A DNA stretch of 56,261 nt from Caldimonas caldifontis (GCF_002930615.1 NZ_PSNX01000017.1:1-56261), one strand, 5' to 3'. Shown: positions 21,514 to 31,846, counted from the stretch's first letter. Notes: generated by a model from the letters alone, not told the origin. Numbers and translations are program-made.

Positions 21514-23226
21514 ATGTCGGAACCCAAAGACAACACCCCCGGTTTCCTGCGCAAGGTCGTCCGGTTCGTATCGAACCCGACCACCGATTGGGCCGACCTG
21601 AGCAACTCCGCCCCGGAGTCGCGCGAGAGCGAATACGCCAAGTCCGAGCTGAAGGCGATGATCGAGCGCAAGCGGCGCAACGATTTCGTCCGCAAGCGCG
21701 AGTTCGACATGCTGCGCAAGGTCCGCCGCGAAGGCCTGACCGACGCCAACGTGGGCTTGCTCGACGCCAGCTCCAATCTGGACGAAGTGGACCTGCGCGG
21801 GGCCTTCGTGCGCTCGGACGTGGTGGAGGTCAAGGCCAAGATCGACGAGATCGAGCAGCAGATGGTGGGCGAGTCCATCGGCGCGCGCCGGTCGCCCTCG
21901 TTCTACAACGCCCCGACCCAGCCTGCCGGACTGGGGGGCCCGTCCACGCGTTCGCTGGGCGCCGAACCGCCGGCCGGCCCGAGTGGTCCTGGTGGGCTGG
22001 ATTTCCCGGCCGGCCCGCCGGCCGTGGTGACCGATCCCGCTGAAGCGCCGGCCCAGAAAGCCGCCCCCCCTGCGCCAGCGCCGCCCCAAGGGCGGCCGGC
22101 AGCGCTGGGAGAAGGCTTCTCGGTGGAGGTGGCCGAGGTCGTGCACGACCCGGAGCTGGACGAGGCGGTGATCGCCTTCGCCAACGCCGACTTCGATGCC
22201 TGTGAACAGGCGCTTGGCGCCATGGTGCAGATGGGCGCGAGTCGCTCGCAGCACGCCGACACCTGGATGGTGCTGTTCGACCTCTACCGCGCCACCGGCC
22301 AGCAGCCCAAGTTCGAAAGTCTGGCGCTCGACTACGCCCAGCAGTTCGGCTGGTCGGCGCCCCAGTGGTTCTCGCTGCCCCGCATGGTGGCCGACGCAGC
22401 CGCAGAGGAAGCGCCCATGACCGGTGCGGCCCGCCTGGACGGCCAGATCGGCTGGGTCTGCCCCGAGGTGCTGGATGTGGAAGCCGTGGCCCAACTGCGC
22501 TCACAGAGCCTGCAAATGCCCCTGCCCTGGGTGCTCGACTGGGGCCCGGTGCGCAGCGTGGATGTCGAAGCCGCTTCCCACCTGAGCGAACTCTTCCGTC
22601 ACTGGGCACGCGACCCCCTGGAGATGCGCTGGCTGGCTGGCGAACGCCTGCTGCAGATCCTGTCAGATGCCGCGCCCACCGGGGTGCGCGATGCCGATCC
22701 GGCCTTGTGGCTGCTGCGCCTGGACGTGCTGCGCCTGGCCAACCGACCCGATCAGTTCGACGAGGTGGCCATCGACTATTGCGTGACCTACGAGGTCTCT
22801 CCGCCGTCATGGGAGGCCGCACGCTGCATCGTGAAGTTCGGCAGCGGCGGAGGCGCACCGTCGGCTTCGTCCGCGCCGCTGTCGGTGGTGAGCGACGTGT
22901 CCACGAGCTTCGTCGAATCCCAGCTGGGCGACGACGCCATGGTCGAAGTGGCGTCGCTGGAGCTGTCAGGCCAGCTGGTGGGTGACATTTCCGAAACGCT
23001 CAAGGGACTCGACGCCCGCCTGGGCAAGGCCACCATCGTCAATGTGTCGTGCACCCGGCTGATCCGCGTGGACTTCATCGCCGCCGGCGACCTGCTGAAC
23101 TGGGTGCTCAACCGCCGGGCCGAGAACCGACAGATCGTGTTCGATGAAACCCACCGCCTCGTGGCGCTGTTCTTTGGCGCGATGGGCATCACCGAGCACG
23201 CCCGCGTGAAGGTACGCAACATCTGA
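21514..23226 (+). CDS. STAS-domain protein with TPR-like middle region
   Basis: The 570-residue soluble protein opens with a conserved-looking segment [18 protein letters not shown] and a charged helix ([21 protein letters not shown]), followed by a Pro/Gly/Ala-rich linker (about 125-200). The middle (about 205-300) has [15 protein letters not shown] and [21 protein letters not shown], resembling FimV-type TPR pieces. The last ~100 residues look like a STAS domain, with [41 protein letters not shown] and a C-terminal helix. Such proteins are found beside hslVU in Burkholderiales; the function is unknown. A strong terminator follows, so it is not co-transcribed with hslV. Confidence 0.72.
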   Translation: MSEPKDNTPGFLRKVVRFVSNPTTDWADLSNSAPESRESEYAKSELKAMIERKRRNDFVRKREFDMLRKVRREGLTDANVGLLDASSNLDEVDLRGAFVRSDVVEVKAKIDEIEQQMVGESIGARRSPSFYNAPTQPAGLGGPSTRSLGAEPPAGPSGPGGLDFPAGPPAVVTDPAEAPAQKAAPPAPAPPQGRPAALGEGFSVEVAEVVHDPELDEAVIAFANADFDACEQALGAMVQMGASRSQHADTWMVLFDLYRATGQQPKFESLALDYAQQFGWSAPQWFSLPRMVADAAAEEAPMTGAARLDGQIGWVCPEVLDVEAVAQLRSQSLQMPLPWVLDWGPVRSVDVEAASHLSELFRHWARDPLEMRWLAGERLLQILSDAAPTGVRDADPALWLLRLDVLRLANRPDQFDEVAIDYCVTYEVSPPSWEAARCIVKFGSGGGAPSASSAPLSVVSDVSTSFVESQLGDDAMVEVASLELSGQLVGDISETLKGLDARLGKATIVNVSCTRLIRVDFIAAGDLLNWVLNRRAENRQIVFDETHRLVALFFGAMGITEHARVKVRNI

Positions 23227-23248
23227 ACGGCGCCACCGGTCCCGCACC

Positions 23249-23270
23249 GGCCCCGCGTGGGGCCTTTTTT
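23249..23270 (+). terminator. Rho-independent terminator after the STAS-domain gene
   Basis: GGCCCC-GCGT-GGGGCC forms a perfect six-pair stem with a four-base loop, followed at once by TTTTTT. It lies 23 bases after the stop at 23226 and separates this gene from the heat-shock promoter of hslVU. Confidence 0.92.
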
Positions 23271-23290
23271 CATCCCGGGCGCTGCGCGTG

Positions 23291-23318
23291 CTTGAATGCC
23301 GGCATCGCGCCCCCAGTT
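23291..23318 (+). promoter_or_regulatory. Sigma32-type heat-shock promoter of hslVU
   Basis: CTTGAAT (23291-23297), a 13-base spacer and CCCCAGTT (23311-23318) closely match the sigma32 consensus CTTGAAA-N13-CCCCATNT, with one mismatch in each box. hslVU is a classic sigma32 target. The hslV ATG is only ten bases after the -10 box. Confidence 0.72.
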
Positions 23319-23327
23319 GAGACTGTC

Positions 23328-23864
23328 ATGGAACCCTTTCACGGCACCACCATCGTGAGCGTGCGCCGCGGCAACCAGGTCGCCCTCGGCGGCGACGGTC
23401 AGGTCACGCTCGGCCACATCGTTGTCAAGGCCTCGGCCCGCAAGGTGCGCAAGCTCTATCGCGACCAGGTCCTGGCCGGCTTTGCCGGCGCCACGGCCGA
23501 CGCCTTCACCCTCTTCGAGCGCTTCGAGGCCAAGCTGGAAAAGCACCAGGGCCACCTCGTGCGCGCCGCCATCGAACTCACCAAGGACTGGCGCACCGAC
23601 CGCGTGCTGCGCCGCCTGGAGGCCATGCTGGCCGTGGCCGACCGCGACGCCTCGCTCATCATCACCGGCAATGGCGACGTGCTGGAACCTGAGCACGGCA
23701 TCATCGCCATCGGCTCGGGTGGCGCCTACGCCCAGGCGGCCGCACGGGCCCTGCTGGACCACACCGAGCTGGCCGCCCCCGACATCGTGAAGAAGTCGCT
23801 CGAGATCGCCGGCGACCTGTGCATCTACACCAACCACCACCACACCATCGAGGTGCTGGCATGA
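23328..23864 (+). CDS. hslV: ATP-dependent protease proteolytic subunit HslV (ClpQ)
   Basis: The 178-residue peptidase subunit forms a double hexamer capped by HslU and degrades misfolded proteins. The body is standard: [38 protein letters not shown] read in pieces, LIITGNGDV and [16 protein letters not shown]. The catalytic residue is the Thr after the short leader MEPFHG, which must be removed; E. coli loses only Met, whereas a six-residue leader is common in betaproteobacteria. ATG at 23328 is preferred over a TTG at 23292. Its stop overlaps hslU as ATGA. Confidence 0.95.
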   Translation: MEPFHGTTIVSVRRGNQVALGGDGQVTLGHIVVKASARKVRKLYRDQVLAGFAGATADAFTLFERFEAKLEKHQGHLVRAAIELTKDWRTDRVLRRLEAMLAVADRDASLIITGNGDVLEPEHGIIAIGSGGAYAQAAARALLDHTELAAPDIVKKSLEIAGDLCIYTNHHHTIEVLA

Positions 23865-25192
23865 GCGCCATGACGCCCCAGGAGATCGTCTCCGAACTCG
23901 ACCGCCACATCATCGGCCAGCACCAGGCCAAGCGCTCGGTGGCCATCGCCCTGCGCAACCGCTGGCGCCGACAGCAGGTGGACGAGAAGCTGCGTCCCGA
24001 GATCACACCCAAGAACATCCTGATGATCGGCCCCACCGGCGTGGGCAAGACCGAGATCGCCCGCCGCCTCGCACGCCTGGCCGACGCTCCCTTCATCAAG
24101 GTGGAGGCCACCAAGTTCACCGAGGTGGGCTACGTGGGCAAGGACGTGGACTCCATCATCCGTGACCTGGTGGACATGTCGGTGAAGCAGACCCGCGAGG
24201 CCGAGATGCGCAAGCTGCGTTCGCGCGCCGAGGATGCCGCCGAGGAGCGGGTGCTCGACGTGCTGGTGCCGCCGCCGCGCAGCGACTTCGGACTGACCCC
24301 CGCATCGAACCCCGACAACACCGCCCGGCAGACCATGCGCAAGCGCCTGCGCGAGGGGTTGATGGACGACAAGGAAATCGAGATCGACGTGGCCGACCCC
24401 AAGCCCGCGCTCGAAATCATGGGCCCGCCCGGGATGGAGGAGATGACCGAGCAGCTGCGCGGCATGTTTTCGCAGTTTGGCGCAGGCAAGCGCAAGACGC
24501 GCAAGCTCAAGATCGCCGAAGCCCTGAAGCTGCTCGTGGACGAAGAGGCCGCCAAGCTGCTCAACGAGGACGAGATCAAGACCCGCGCGCTGGCCAATGC
24601 CGAGCAGAACGGCATCGTCTTCATCGACGAAATCGACAAGGTGGCCTCGCGCTCGGACGTGGGTGGCGCCGACGTGTCGCGTCAGGGCGTGCAGCGCGAC
24701 CTGCTGCCGCTGGTGGAGGGCACCACCGTCAACACCAAGTACGGCATGGTCAAGACCGACCACATCCTCTTCATCGCCTCGGGCGCCTTCCACCTGAGCA
24801 AACCCAGCGATCTCATCCCCGAACTGCAGGGCCGCTTCCCGATCCGCGTGGAACTCGGGCCGCTGTCGGTGGAAGACTTCGAGGCCATTCTGACCCAGAC
24901 ACACGCCAACCTCACCCGCCAGTACCAGGCCCTGCTGGCCACCGAAGGCGTGACACTGAGCTTCACGCCCGAAGGCATCCGGCGCATCGCGCAGATCGCC
25001 TTCGAGGTGAACGACCGCACCGAGAACATCGGCGCGCGTCGCCTGTCCACGGTGCTGGAGAAGCTGCTGGACGAAGTGTCCTTCGAGGCGACGAAGCTTG
25101 AAGGCCAGACCGTCACGATCGACGCGGCCTATGTGGACGGCAAGCTCGCCGAGTTGTCGAAGAACGAAGACCTCTCGCGCTACATCCTCTGA
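23861..25192 (+). CDS. hslU: ATP-dependent protease ATPase subunit HslU (ClpY)
   Basis: The 443-residue AAA+ unfoldase has the same length as the E. coli protein. Visible are the start [17 protein letters not shown], Walker [16 protein letters not shown], the pore loop GYVGKD, an inserted I domain (about 110-240), Walker B FIDEIDK, the sensor region [22 protein letters not shown] read in pieces, and the C-terminal LSRYIL tail that docks on HslV. ATG at 23861 overlaps the hslV stop by four bases (ATGA). The gene ends 14 bases before the convergent coaX. Confidence 0.96.
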   Translation: MSAMTPQEIVSELDRHIIGQHQAKRSVAIALRNRWRRQQVDEKLRPEITPKNILMIGPTGVGKTEIARRLARLADAPFIKVEATKFTEVGYVGKDVDSIIRDLVDMSVKQTREAEMRKLRSRAEDAAEERVLDVLVPPPRSDFGLTPASNPDNTARQTMRKRLREGLMDDKEIEIDVADPKPALEIMGPPGMEEMTEQLRGMFSQFGAGKRKTRKLKIAEALKLLVDEEAAKLLNEDEIKTRALANAEQNGIVFIDEIDKVASRSDVGGADVSRQGVQRDLLPLVEGTTVNTKYGMVKTDHILFIASGAFHLSKPSDLIPELQGRFPIRVELGPLSVEDFEAILTQTHANLTRQYQALLATEGVTLSFTPEGIRRIAQIAFEVNDRTENIGARRLSTVLEKLLDEVSFEATKLEGQTVTIDAAYVDGKLAELSKNEDLSRYIL

Positions 25193-25206
25193 GACCGCAG
25201 CCCGGC

Positions 25207-25989
25207 TCAGCGAGTGCGTTTGGCCTCGGCGCGGCGCTCTGCGATGTGCAGGAGGCCATCGAAGATCAGCGTCTCCACCAGCTCGAACGACGGGTCCAGG
25301 TGGGGCGCCATCTTCCAGCCGGCGCCACCGGTGAGCCAGCAACTGGGCGGCTCGCCGCAGCGAGCCTCGATGTTGCGGTGCATGCGGTCGATGGCACCGG
25401 CAATCGCGAAGGTCCCGCCCGAGGTCAGCGCATCGCTCGTGTTGGTGGGGAACTCGCAGACCTCGCCCGTGGGCACACGCAAACCAGCCGTCCCCCCCTC
25501 CAGGGCCCGCAGCATGATGCCGTGACCGGGCAGAATGAAGCCCCCCAGAAAGTGGCCGCTTGCATCCAGGGCATCGACCGTCACGGCCGTGCCCACCATC
25601 ACCACCAGGGCGGGACGGGGCTCGCCTCTTTGCAGCAGATGCCAGCGCGCACCGATCATGGCCACCCATCGATCCGCCCCCAGGCGGGAGGGGTGGTCAT
25701 AGCCATTGGTGACATCGTCTTCCTGGTTGCTGGCCACGACCCACACGGGCGCGAAGTCCCACAGCTCCTCGATCTGCTCCTCCACCCGGCGGCGCACCGC
25801 GTCGCTGGCCACGCAGCAGCCGATCATGGCCTGCGGCGGCAGGAGGTCCTTCCACTCCTCCTCGGCCAGGGTGTCGATGTTCTCGATGAACACCGCGCCA
25901 TGCGCCAGCAGGCGTGCGCCCGGGTGCATGGCGTCGTAGACAGCCCACTTCAGGCGCGTGTTGCCGATGTCGATGGCCAGGAAACTCAT
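25207..25989 (-). CDS. coaX: Type III pantothenate kinase
   Basis: The 260-residue ASKHA-fold kinase phosphorylates pantothenate in the first step of coenzyme A synthesis. It shows the phosphate-1 motif [25 protein letters not shown] with the catalytic Asp, [13 protein letters not shown] and [16 protein letters not shown]. CoaX is used in place of CoaA in many betaproteobacteria. It is convergent with hslU and divergent from the polyphosphate kinase gene. The usual fusion or neighbour birA is absent here. Confidence 0.94.
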   Translation of the reverse strand: MSFLAIDIGNTRLKWAVYDAMHPGARLLAHGAVFIENIDTLAEEEWKDLLPPQAMIGCCVASDAVRRRVEEQIEELWDFAPVWVVASNQEDDVTNGYDHPSRLGADRWVAMIGARWHLLQRGEPRPALVVMVGTAVTVDALDASGHFLGGFILPGHGIMLRALEGGTAGLRVPTGEVCEFPTNTSDALTSGGTFAIAGAIDRMHRNIEARCGEPPSCWLTGGAGWKMAPHLDPSFELVETLIFDGLLHIAERRAEAKRTR

Positions 25990-26044
25990 GGGGTGGCATT
26001 ATGGGTGCGATAGGCGCCGGATGGGCGCACACACAGGAGACACC

Positions 26045-26905
26045 ATGGCCCCGCCCCGTTTTCCCGCCTTGAAGGACACGCGCTTCGACGGCTGGCATTT
26101 CCGAGAGGCCGATGGTCGCGGCAAGCTGGCACCGGTCCACCTGGACCGGCTCCCGCCGAGCGACAAGCCCTTCGGCAACGGCGCCAAGAACGGGGACAAG
26201 GAGCGCGTCGAGCAACTTGCGCAGGAACTCGACCTGCTGCAGGAACACTTCTACGCCGACGGGCGCTACAAGCTGCTGGTGGTGCTGCAAGGCATGGACA
26301 CCAGCGGCAAGGACGGCACCGTGCGCAGCGTCTTCAGCCGCATGAGCCCGCTGGGCGTGCACACGGTGCCCTTCAAGGCCCCCAACAGCACCGAGCTGGC
26401 CTATGACTACCTCTGGCGCGTGCATCAGCGCGTGCCGCGCGCCGGCGAGATCGTGATCTTCAACCGCAGCCACTACGAAGACGTGCTCGTGCCCGTCGTC
26501 GAGGGCTGGATCGACAACGACGAAGCCCAGCGCCGCTACCGCCATCTCTGCGACTTCGAACGGATGCTCACCGAGACCGGCACGGTGATCGTGAAGTGCA
26601 TGCTGCACATCTCGAAGGACGAGCAGAAGGAGCGGCTGCAGGCCCGGCTGGACGACGTGGAGAAGCACTGGAAGTTCGACCCGCGCGACCTCCAGGCCCG
26701 CGCCCGATGGGATGCCTACCAGCAGGCCTACCAGGCCGCGCTGGCCGCCACCGCCACCCCCTGGGCGCCCTGGACCGTGATTCCGGCCGATTCCAAGACC
26801 CATCGCAACCTCATGGTGGCCACCCTGATCCGCGACGTGCTGCAAAGCCTGGACCTGCGTTACCCCCTGCCGGACTTCGACCCGAAGAGCATCCGCATCG
26901 AGTGA
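26045..26905 (+). CDS. Polyphosphate kinase 2 family protein
   Basis: The 286-residue protein is a PPK2: Walker A GMDTSGKDGTV (about residues 82-92), a lid region, and the Walker-B-like NRSHYEDVL (about 140-148). PPK2 enzymes transfer phosphate between polyphosphate and nucleotides, here probably phosphorylating nucleoside mono- or diphosphates (class not assigned). GGAGA at 26036-26040 supports the ATG at 26045, which gives MAPPRFPALKDTRFDG. It shares a divergent region with coaX. A palindrome follows directly after its stop. Confidence 0.92.
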   Translation: MAPPRFPALKDTRFDGWHFREADGRGKLAPVHLDRLPPSDKPFGNGAKNGDKERVEQLAQELDLLQEHFYADGRYKLLVVLQGMDTSGKDGTVRSVFSRMSPLGVHTVPFKAPNSTELAYDYLWRVHQRVPRAGEIVIFNRSHYEDVLVPVVEGWIDNDEAQRRYRHLCDFERMLTETGTVIVKCMLHISKDEQKERLQARLDDVEKHWKFDPRDLQARARWDAYQQAYQAALAATATPWAPWTVIPADSKTHRNLMVATLIRDVLQSLDLRYPLPDFDPKSIRIE

Positions 26906-26907
26906 GT

Positions 26908-26925
26908 CCTAGGGTTAACCATAGG
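26908..26925. promoter_or_regulatory. Near-perfect palindrome upstream of icmF
   Basis: CCTAGGGTTAACCATAGG is an 18-base inverted repeat with one mismatched pair, centred on GTTAAC. It closely follows the ppk2 stop, about 95 bases before icmF. Its core CTAGGGTT-ACC also appears in the perfect palindrome at 51181-51198 before the GNAT gene, suggesting a common regulator. Confidence 0.4.
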
Positions 26926-26966
26926 TCTGCTCGCGACCGGGCGGGTTCGCGGAGCTTTGATGGCAT

Positions 26967-26992
26967 GATTGACGTTGACGTAAACGTCAATC
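26967..26992. promoter_or_regulatory. Palindromic operator candidate of icmF
   Basis: GATTGACGTT and AACGTCAATC form perfect ten-base arms around six bases (GACGTA). It ends 28 bases before the icmF ATG, overlapping the region where a promoter should be. ACGT-rich palindromes of this sort are bound by MerR-family (LiuR-like) or TetR-family regulators of acyl-CoA and branched-chain metabolism; which one acts here is not known. Confidence 0.6.
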
Positions 26993-27020
26993 CAACCCTG
27001 AACCCACAGGCAGTACCGAG

Positions 27021-30000
27021 ATGACCGACCTTTCCGCCGAATACCAGGCCCTGGCCGCGTACCGTCCGACCCACAAGGTGCGTTTCGTCACCGCCGCCTC
27101 GCTCTTTGACGGGCATGACGCCTCGATCAACATCATGCGGCGCATCCTGATGAGCATGGGCGCCGAGGTGATCCACCTGGGTCACAACCGCTCGGTGGAC
27201 GAGGTGGTGACCGCCGCTTTGCAGGAGGACGCCCATGGCATCGCGATCAGCTCCTACCAAGGCGGGCACGTCGAATACTTCAAGTACATGGTGGACCTGC
27301 TGCGCCAGCGCGGCGGGGGACACATCCAGGTGTTCGGCGGCGGTGGCGGCGTGATCGTGCCGGCCGAGATCCGCGAACTGCAGGACTACGGCGTGGCGCG
27401 CATCTACAGCCCCGAGGACGGCCAGCGCATGGGCCTGCAGGGCATGATCGGCGAGATGCTGATGCGCGCCGACCAGGACCTCTCGGTGCACGCGCCGCGC
27501 GACCTGGCCGCCCTGCAGGGCGGCACCGAGACCGCCTGGCGCGCATTGGCCCAACTCATCACGGCGCTCGAGGCAGGCGCCACCCCTGCGGCCCTGCGCG
27601 ACGCCTTGCATGCCGAGGCCGCCCAGGCACGCATTCCGGTCCTGGGCATCACCGGCACGGGCGGGGCAGGCAAATCCAGTCTGACCGACGAGCTCATCCG
27701 CCGTTTCCGCCTCGACCAGGACGACGCGCTGCGCATCGCCGTCATCAGCATCGACCCCTCACGCCGCAAGAGCGGCGGCGCCCTGCTGGGCGACCGCATC
27801 CGCATGAATGCGATCGCCCCCTGGCAGCAAGGCGCGCGTGTGTACATGCGCTCGCTGGCCACGCGCGAGGCCGGCAGCGAGATCAGCCAGGCCCTGCCCG
27901 ACGTGGTCGCGGCCTGCAAGGTGGCCGGCTTCGACCTCGTGATCGTCGAGACCTCGGGCATCGGCCAGGGCGATGCGGCCATCGTGCCGCACGTGGATGT
28001 GCCGATGTACGTGATGACACCCGAATTCGGCGCGGCCAGCCAGCTCGAGAAGATCGACATGCTCGATTTCGCCGAATTCGTGGCGATCAACAAGTTCGAC
28101 CGCAAGGGCGCTCTCGACGCCCTGCGCGACGTGGCCAAGCAGGTGCAGCGCAACAAGGAAGCCTTCGGAAAACGCCCCGAGGACATGCCCGTGTTCGGCA
28201 CCATGGCCAGTCGCTTCAATGACGATGGCGTGACCGCCCTGTACCAGGCGCTGTGCCCCCGCCTGGCCGAGCTGGGCCTGCCCGTGAAGGCCGGGCGCCT
28301 GCCGGCCGTGACCACGCGCCACAGCACCCACCAGAATCCCATCGTGCCGCCCGCACGCACCCGCTACCTGGCCGAGATCGCCGACACGGTGCGCGGCTAC
28401 AAGGCGCGGGCACGCAAGCAATCGGCCCTGGCCCGCGAGATCCAGCAACTGCGCGCCTCGGCCCGCATGCTCAAGGAAGCCATCCCTGAGAAGAACAAGG
28501 CCGTCGAAGCACTCACCGAACAGGCCGAGCGTCGAGAAGCGCAGCTCGAACCGACGGCGAAGAAGCTGCTGGCCCAGTGGCCGCAGATGCAGCAGGCCTA
28601 CGCGGGCGACGAGTATGTCGTGAAGATCCGCGACAAAGAGATCCGCACGACCCTCGTGCACACCACCCTGAGCGGCAACAAGATCCGCAAGGTCGCCCTG
28701 CCCACCTACGAGGACGACGGCGAACGCCTGAAGTGGCTGATGCTGGAGAACGTGCCCGGCAGCTTCCCCTACACCGCCGGCACCTTCGCCTTCAAACGTG
28801 AGGGCGAGGACCCCACGCGCATGTTCGCCGGAGAAGGCGATCCGGCGCGCACCAACCGGCGCTTCAAGCTGCTGTCCGAAGGCATGCCGGCCAAGCGCCT
28901 GTCCACCGCCTTCGACTCGGTGACGCTCTACGGCGCCGACCCCGACCCGCGCCCGGACATTTACGGCAAGGTGGGCAACTCGGGCGTGTCCATCGCCACG
29001 TTGGATGACATGAAGGTGCTGTATGACGGCTTCGACCTGTGCAACCCGAGCACCTCGGTGTCGATGACCATCAACGGTCCGGCACCCACCATCCTGGCGA
29101 TGTTCATGAACACCGCCATCGACCAGCAGCTCGACAAGTTCCGCGCCGACAACGGCCGCGAGCCCACCGATGACGAGGCCCAGAAGATCCGCGAATGGGT
29201 GCTCGAGAACGTGCGCGGCACCGTGCAGGCCGACATCCTGAAGGAAGACCAGGGCCAGAACACCTGCATCTTCTCGACCGAGTTCAGCCTGAAGGTGATG
29301 GGCGACATCGCCGAGTACTTCGTGCACCACAAGGTGCGCAACTTCTATTCGGTGTCGATCAGCGGCTATCACATTGCCGAAGCCGGGGCCAATCCGATCA
29401 GCCAGCTGGCCTTCACGCTGTCCAACGGCTTCACCTTCGTGGAAGCCTATCTGGCGCGTGGCATGCACATCGACGACTTCGCCCCCAACCTCAGCTTCTT
29501 CTTCAGCAACGGCATGGACCCGGAGTACACCGTGCTCGGCCGCGTGGCGCGGCGCATCTGGGCCGTGGCGATGAAGGAGAAGTACGGTGCCAACGAGCGC
29601 AGCCAGAAGCTCAAGTACCACATTCAGACCAGCGGCCGATCCCTGCATGCGCAGGAGATCGCCTTCAACGACATCCGCACCACGCTGCAGGCGCTGATCG
29701 CCATCTACGACAACTGCAACAGCCTGCACACCAACGCCTACGACGAGGCGATCACCACGCCCACCGAGGAATCGGTGCGCCGTGCGATGGCCATCCAGCT
29801 CATCATCAACCGCGAGTGGGGCCTGGCGAAGAACGAGAACCCCAACCAGGGCGCCTTCATCATCGACGAACTCACCGAGCTGGTGGAAGAGGCCGTGCTG
29901 GCCGAGTTCGAGAAGATCGCCGAGCGCGGCGGTGTGCTGGGTGCGATGGAAACCGGCTACCAGCGCGGCAAGATCCAGGAAGAGAGCATGCACTACGAGA

Positions 30001-30314
30001 TGCTCAAGCACACCGGCGAGCTGCCCATCATCGGCGTGAACACCTTCCGCAACCCGCATGGCGACCCCATCCCCGAGTCGCTGGAGCTGGCGCGCTCCAC
30101 CGAGTCAGAAAAGCAGTCGCAGCTCGCACGTCTGGCCGATTTCCACGCCCGTCATGCCCACGAGGCGCCGGCCATGCTGCAGCGCCTGCAGCAGGCGGTG
30201 ATCGCCAACCGCAACGTCTTCGAGGTGCTGATGGACGCCGTGCGCTGCTGCTCGCTCGGCCAGATCACCCATGCCCTCTTCGAGGTGGGCGGGCAGTACC
30301 GACGCAACATGTGA
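27021..30314 (+). CDS. icmF: Fused isobutyryl-CoA mutase IcmF (B12-dependent acyl-CoA mutase with G-protein chaperone)
   Basis: The 1097-residue protein combines three parts in IcmF order. First is a cobalamin-binding domain (residues 1-150, with [12 protein letters not shown] and VFGGGGGVI). Next is a MeaI-type GTPase (about 205-420: P-loop [44 protein letters not shown]). Last is a large mutase domain (about 560-1090, with [21 protein letters not shown] and [15 protein letters not shown]). It interconverts isobutyryl-CoA and n-butyryl-CoA; the GTPase protects and loads the cofactor. The fusion separates it from methylmalonyl-CoA mutase. It sits alone behind two palindromes, so it is probably induced by branched acid or acyl-CoA signals. 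Confidence 0.95.
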   Translation: MTDLSAEYQALAAYRPTHKVRFVTAASLFDGHDASINIMRRILMSMGAEVIHLGHNRSVDEVVTAALQEDAHGIAISSYQGGHVEYFKYMVDLLRQRGGGHIQVFGGGGGVIVPAEIRELQDYGVARIYSPEDGQRMGLQGMIGEMLMRADQDLSVHAPRDLAALQGGTETAWRALAQLITALEAGATPAALRDALHAEAAQARIPVLGITGTGGAGKSSLTDELIRRFRLDQDDALRIAVISIDPSRRKSGGALLGDRIRMNAIAPWQQGARVYMRSLATREAGSEISQALPDVVAACKVAGFDLVIVETSGIGQGDAAIVPHVDVPMYVMTPEFGAASQLEKIDMLDFAEFVAINKFDRKGALDALRDVAKQVQRNKEAFGKRPEDMPVFGTMASRFNDDGVTALYQALCPRLAELGLPVKAGRLPAVTTRHSTHQNPIVPPARTRYLAEIADTVRGYKARARKQSALAREIQQLRASARMLKEAIPEKNKAVEALTEQAERREAQLEPTAKKLLAQWPQMQQAYAGDEYVVKIRDKEIRTTLVHTTLSGNKIRKVALPTYEDDGERLKWLMLENVPGSFPYTAGTFAFKREGEDPTRMFAGEGDPARTNRRFKLLSEGMPAKRLSTAFDSVTLYGADPDPRPDIYGKVGNSGVSIATLDDMKVLYDGFDLCNPSTSVSMTINGPAPTILAMFMNTAIDQQLDKFRADNGREPTDDEAQKIREWVLENVRGTVQADILKEDQGQNTCIFSTEFSLKVMGDIAEYFVHHKVRNFYSVSISGYHIAEAGANPISQLAFTLSNGFTFVEAYLARGMHIDDFAPNLSFFFSNGMDPEYTVLGRVARRIWAVAMKEKYGANERSQKLKYHIQTSGRSLHAQEIAFNDIRTTLQALIAIYDNCNSLHTNAYDEAITTPTEESVRRAMAIQLIINREWGLAKNENPNQGAFIIDELTELVEEAVLAEFEKIAERGGVLGAMETGYQRGKIQEESMHYEMLKHTGELPIIGVNTFRNPHGDPIPESLELARSTESEKQSQLARLADFHARHAHEAPAMLQRLQQAVIANRNVFEVLMDAVRCCSLGQITHALFEVGGQYRRNM

Positions 30315-30364
30315 CCCCCCTGCTGCGGGGTTGCCGGCGTGGGCGGTCCGGCCAGAATGCGGGC

Positions 30365-31030
30365 ATGGTTCTGCCTGCCCTGCGATCCCTGTGCTGGCTG
30401 CTGGCTCTGGTCAGCGGCCCGGCGCTGGCCGTGGTGGACCCGGCCACGGGCCGCTGGACGCCCGGCATCGGCGACCCCACCGTGATGGGCTGGCTCACGG
30501 TGCTGGCCTACCTCGGGGCGGGCGGCCTGGCCCTGGTGAACCTGCAGGCAGCGCGTCGCACGCGGCTGGCCTGGCACTACTGGGCAGCACTGGCGGCCTT
30601 GATGGCCCTGCTCGCGCTGAACAAGCAGCTCGACCTGCAGACCTGGTTCACGCAGTTCGGGCGCGATCTGGCGCTGTCGCAAGGCTGGTACGACAACCGG
30701 CGTGTCGTGCAGGTCGCCTTCATCCTGCTGCTGGCGGGTGCCGCCGCCGGGGTCTCGGTCCTGTTGTGGCAACAGCTGCGTCAGAGCTGGAGGGGCTATC
30801 GGCTGAGCGCGGTGGGTGTGGCCGTCCTGATGACCTTCATCGTGATCCGCGCCGCCACCTTCCACCACATCGACATCCTGCTCGGCTGGGGTCTGGCAGG
30901 CGTCAACCTGAACCACCTGCTCGAGCTGGGAGCGATCGGGCTGATCGCGGCCGGGGCCTGGCAATGGCGCAAGTTCCACCGCAAGACCGTGCGCGATTTC
31001 TTCCTGCGGCACATCGGCGTGATGCGCTGA
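30365..31030 (+). CDS. Membrane protein of unknown function with signal-like N-terminus
   Basis: The 221-residue protein begins with a signal-like hydrophobic segment (MVLPALRSLCWLLALVSGPALA) and has about five more hydrophobic segments, ending with the basic tail KFHRKTVRDFFLRH. Motifs such as ALNKQLDLQTWFTQFGRDLA and FHHIDILLG are memorable but I cannot name a family. The ATG at 30365, 50 bases after icmF, is chosen because it starts the hydrophobic leader; the frame is open far upstream but that part is antisense-like to icmF. It is convergent with the Crp/Fnr-type gene, with six bases between stops. Confidence 0.6.
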   Translation: MVLPALRSLCWLLALVSGPALAVVDPATGRWTPGIGDPTVMGWLTVLAYLGAGGLALVNLQAARRTRLAWHYWAALAALMALLALNKQLDLQTWFTQFGRDLALSQGWYDNRRVVQVAFILLLAGAAAGVSVLLWQQLRQSWRGYRLSAVGVAVLMTFIVIRAATFHHIDILLGWGLAGVNLNHLLELGAIGLIAAGAWQWRKFHRKTVRDFFLRHIGVMR

Positions 31031-31036
31031 GTGCGC

Positions 31037-31798
31037 TTACTCCTGCAGCCCGCGGACCACCTGGCGCTGCAGGCCCTGCAGATCGAGCACACGCAGGCCA
31101 CCGTATTCGATGCGGATGAGCCCAAGGTCCTGCAGCACATGCAGGGCCTCGTTCACCCGCTGGCGCGACAGGCCCACCAGCGCACCCAGCTCCTGCTGCG
31201 TGATGCGCAGCAGGTGGCCCACGCCGGGGTAGAGCACCGGATGGAAGAGCGCCGCCAGGCTGCGTGCCACCCGGGCATCCGGGTCGTTCATGCGGTCGAT
31301 CTCGCGCGCGGCGATGAACTGGCCCAGGCGCTCGTTGAGCTGGCGCATCACGAACCGGTTGAAGGCAATGCTGTTGTCCAGCAGCCAATGGAAGGTCTCG
31401 ATGTCCAGCCCCGCCACCGTGCTGCGGCGCAAGGCCTGCACGTTGTAGCGGTAGGGTTCTCGCTTGAGCAGCGTGCCTTCGCCGAACCAGGCGCCCGGCG
31501 GCAAGCCGGCGAAGGTGATGGGCGTGCCAGCCGACGAGTCGTTGCTCATCTTGAGCAGGCCGTCGATCACGCCGAACCAGTAGGTGGGGGCCTTGCCGAT
31601 GCGGCACACGAGATCGCCCGGCTCGGTCTGCACCACCTGGATGCGCGAGGCTGCCAGCTGACGGTCGCGGTCGTCGAGATGGGCCAGCCAGGGCACATCA
31701 GCCAGCTCGGCCTCGCTGGCCGCACGGGCCCGGCGCAGCAGGGCGCCGGCCGGCGGCAGGTGGTTCTCCGGAGCGTCGTTGATCACGGCGGCAGGCAC
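31037..31798 (-). CDS. Crp/Fnr-family transcriptional regulator
   Basis: The 253-residue protein has a cyclic-nucleotide-binding-like beta-roll (about residues 45-165, with GDLVCRIGKAPTYWFGVIDGLLK read in pieces and GAWFGEGTLL) and a C-terminal winged helix (about 180-235: ITQQELGALVGLSRQRVNEALHVLQ in pieces). It lacks the N-terminal cysteine cluster of Fnr, so it is not an iron-sulfur oxygen sensor of that type; the effector is unknown. GTG at 31798 with GGGGA upstream is the likely start. It faces the acyl-CoA ligase / Liv transporter run across a perfect palindrome, making it the prime candidate regulator. Confidence 0.85.
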   Translation of the reverse strand: MPAAVINDAPENHLPPAGALLRRARAASEAELADVPWLAHLDDRDRQLAASRIQVVQTEPGDLVCRIGKAPTYWFGVIDGLLKMSNDSSAGTPITFAGLPPGAWFGEGTLLKREPYRYNVQALRRSTVAGLDIETFHWLLDNSIAFNRFVMRQLNERLGQFIAAREIDRMNDPDARVARSLAALFHPVLYPGVGHLLRITQQELGALVGLSRQRVNEALHVLQDLGLIRIEYGGLRVLDLQGLQRQVVRGLQE

Positions 31799-31828
31799 GG
31801 GTTATTCCCCAGGGGGGCGACCCTAGGA

Positions 31829-31846
31829 TTGTCGTTACAACGACAA
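31829..31846. promoter_or_regulatory. Perfect palindrome between Crp/Fnr-type gene and ligase/Liv run
   Basis: TTGTCGTTACAACGACAA has perfect eight-base arms around AC. It lies 31 bases before the regulator's GTG and about 80 bases before the ligase start, so one bound dimer could control both directions. The half-site TTGTCG differs from the Fnr half-site TTGAT and the Crp half-site TGTGA, as expected for a regulator with its own specificity. Confidence 0.65.

Noticed and set aside
29195-30364. Long upstream extension of the membrane protein at 30365
   Set aside because: It overlaps icmF in another frame and shows only shadow-like composition; the hydrophobic leader begins at 30365.
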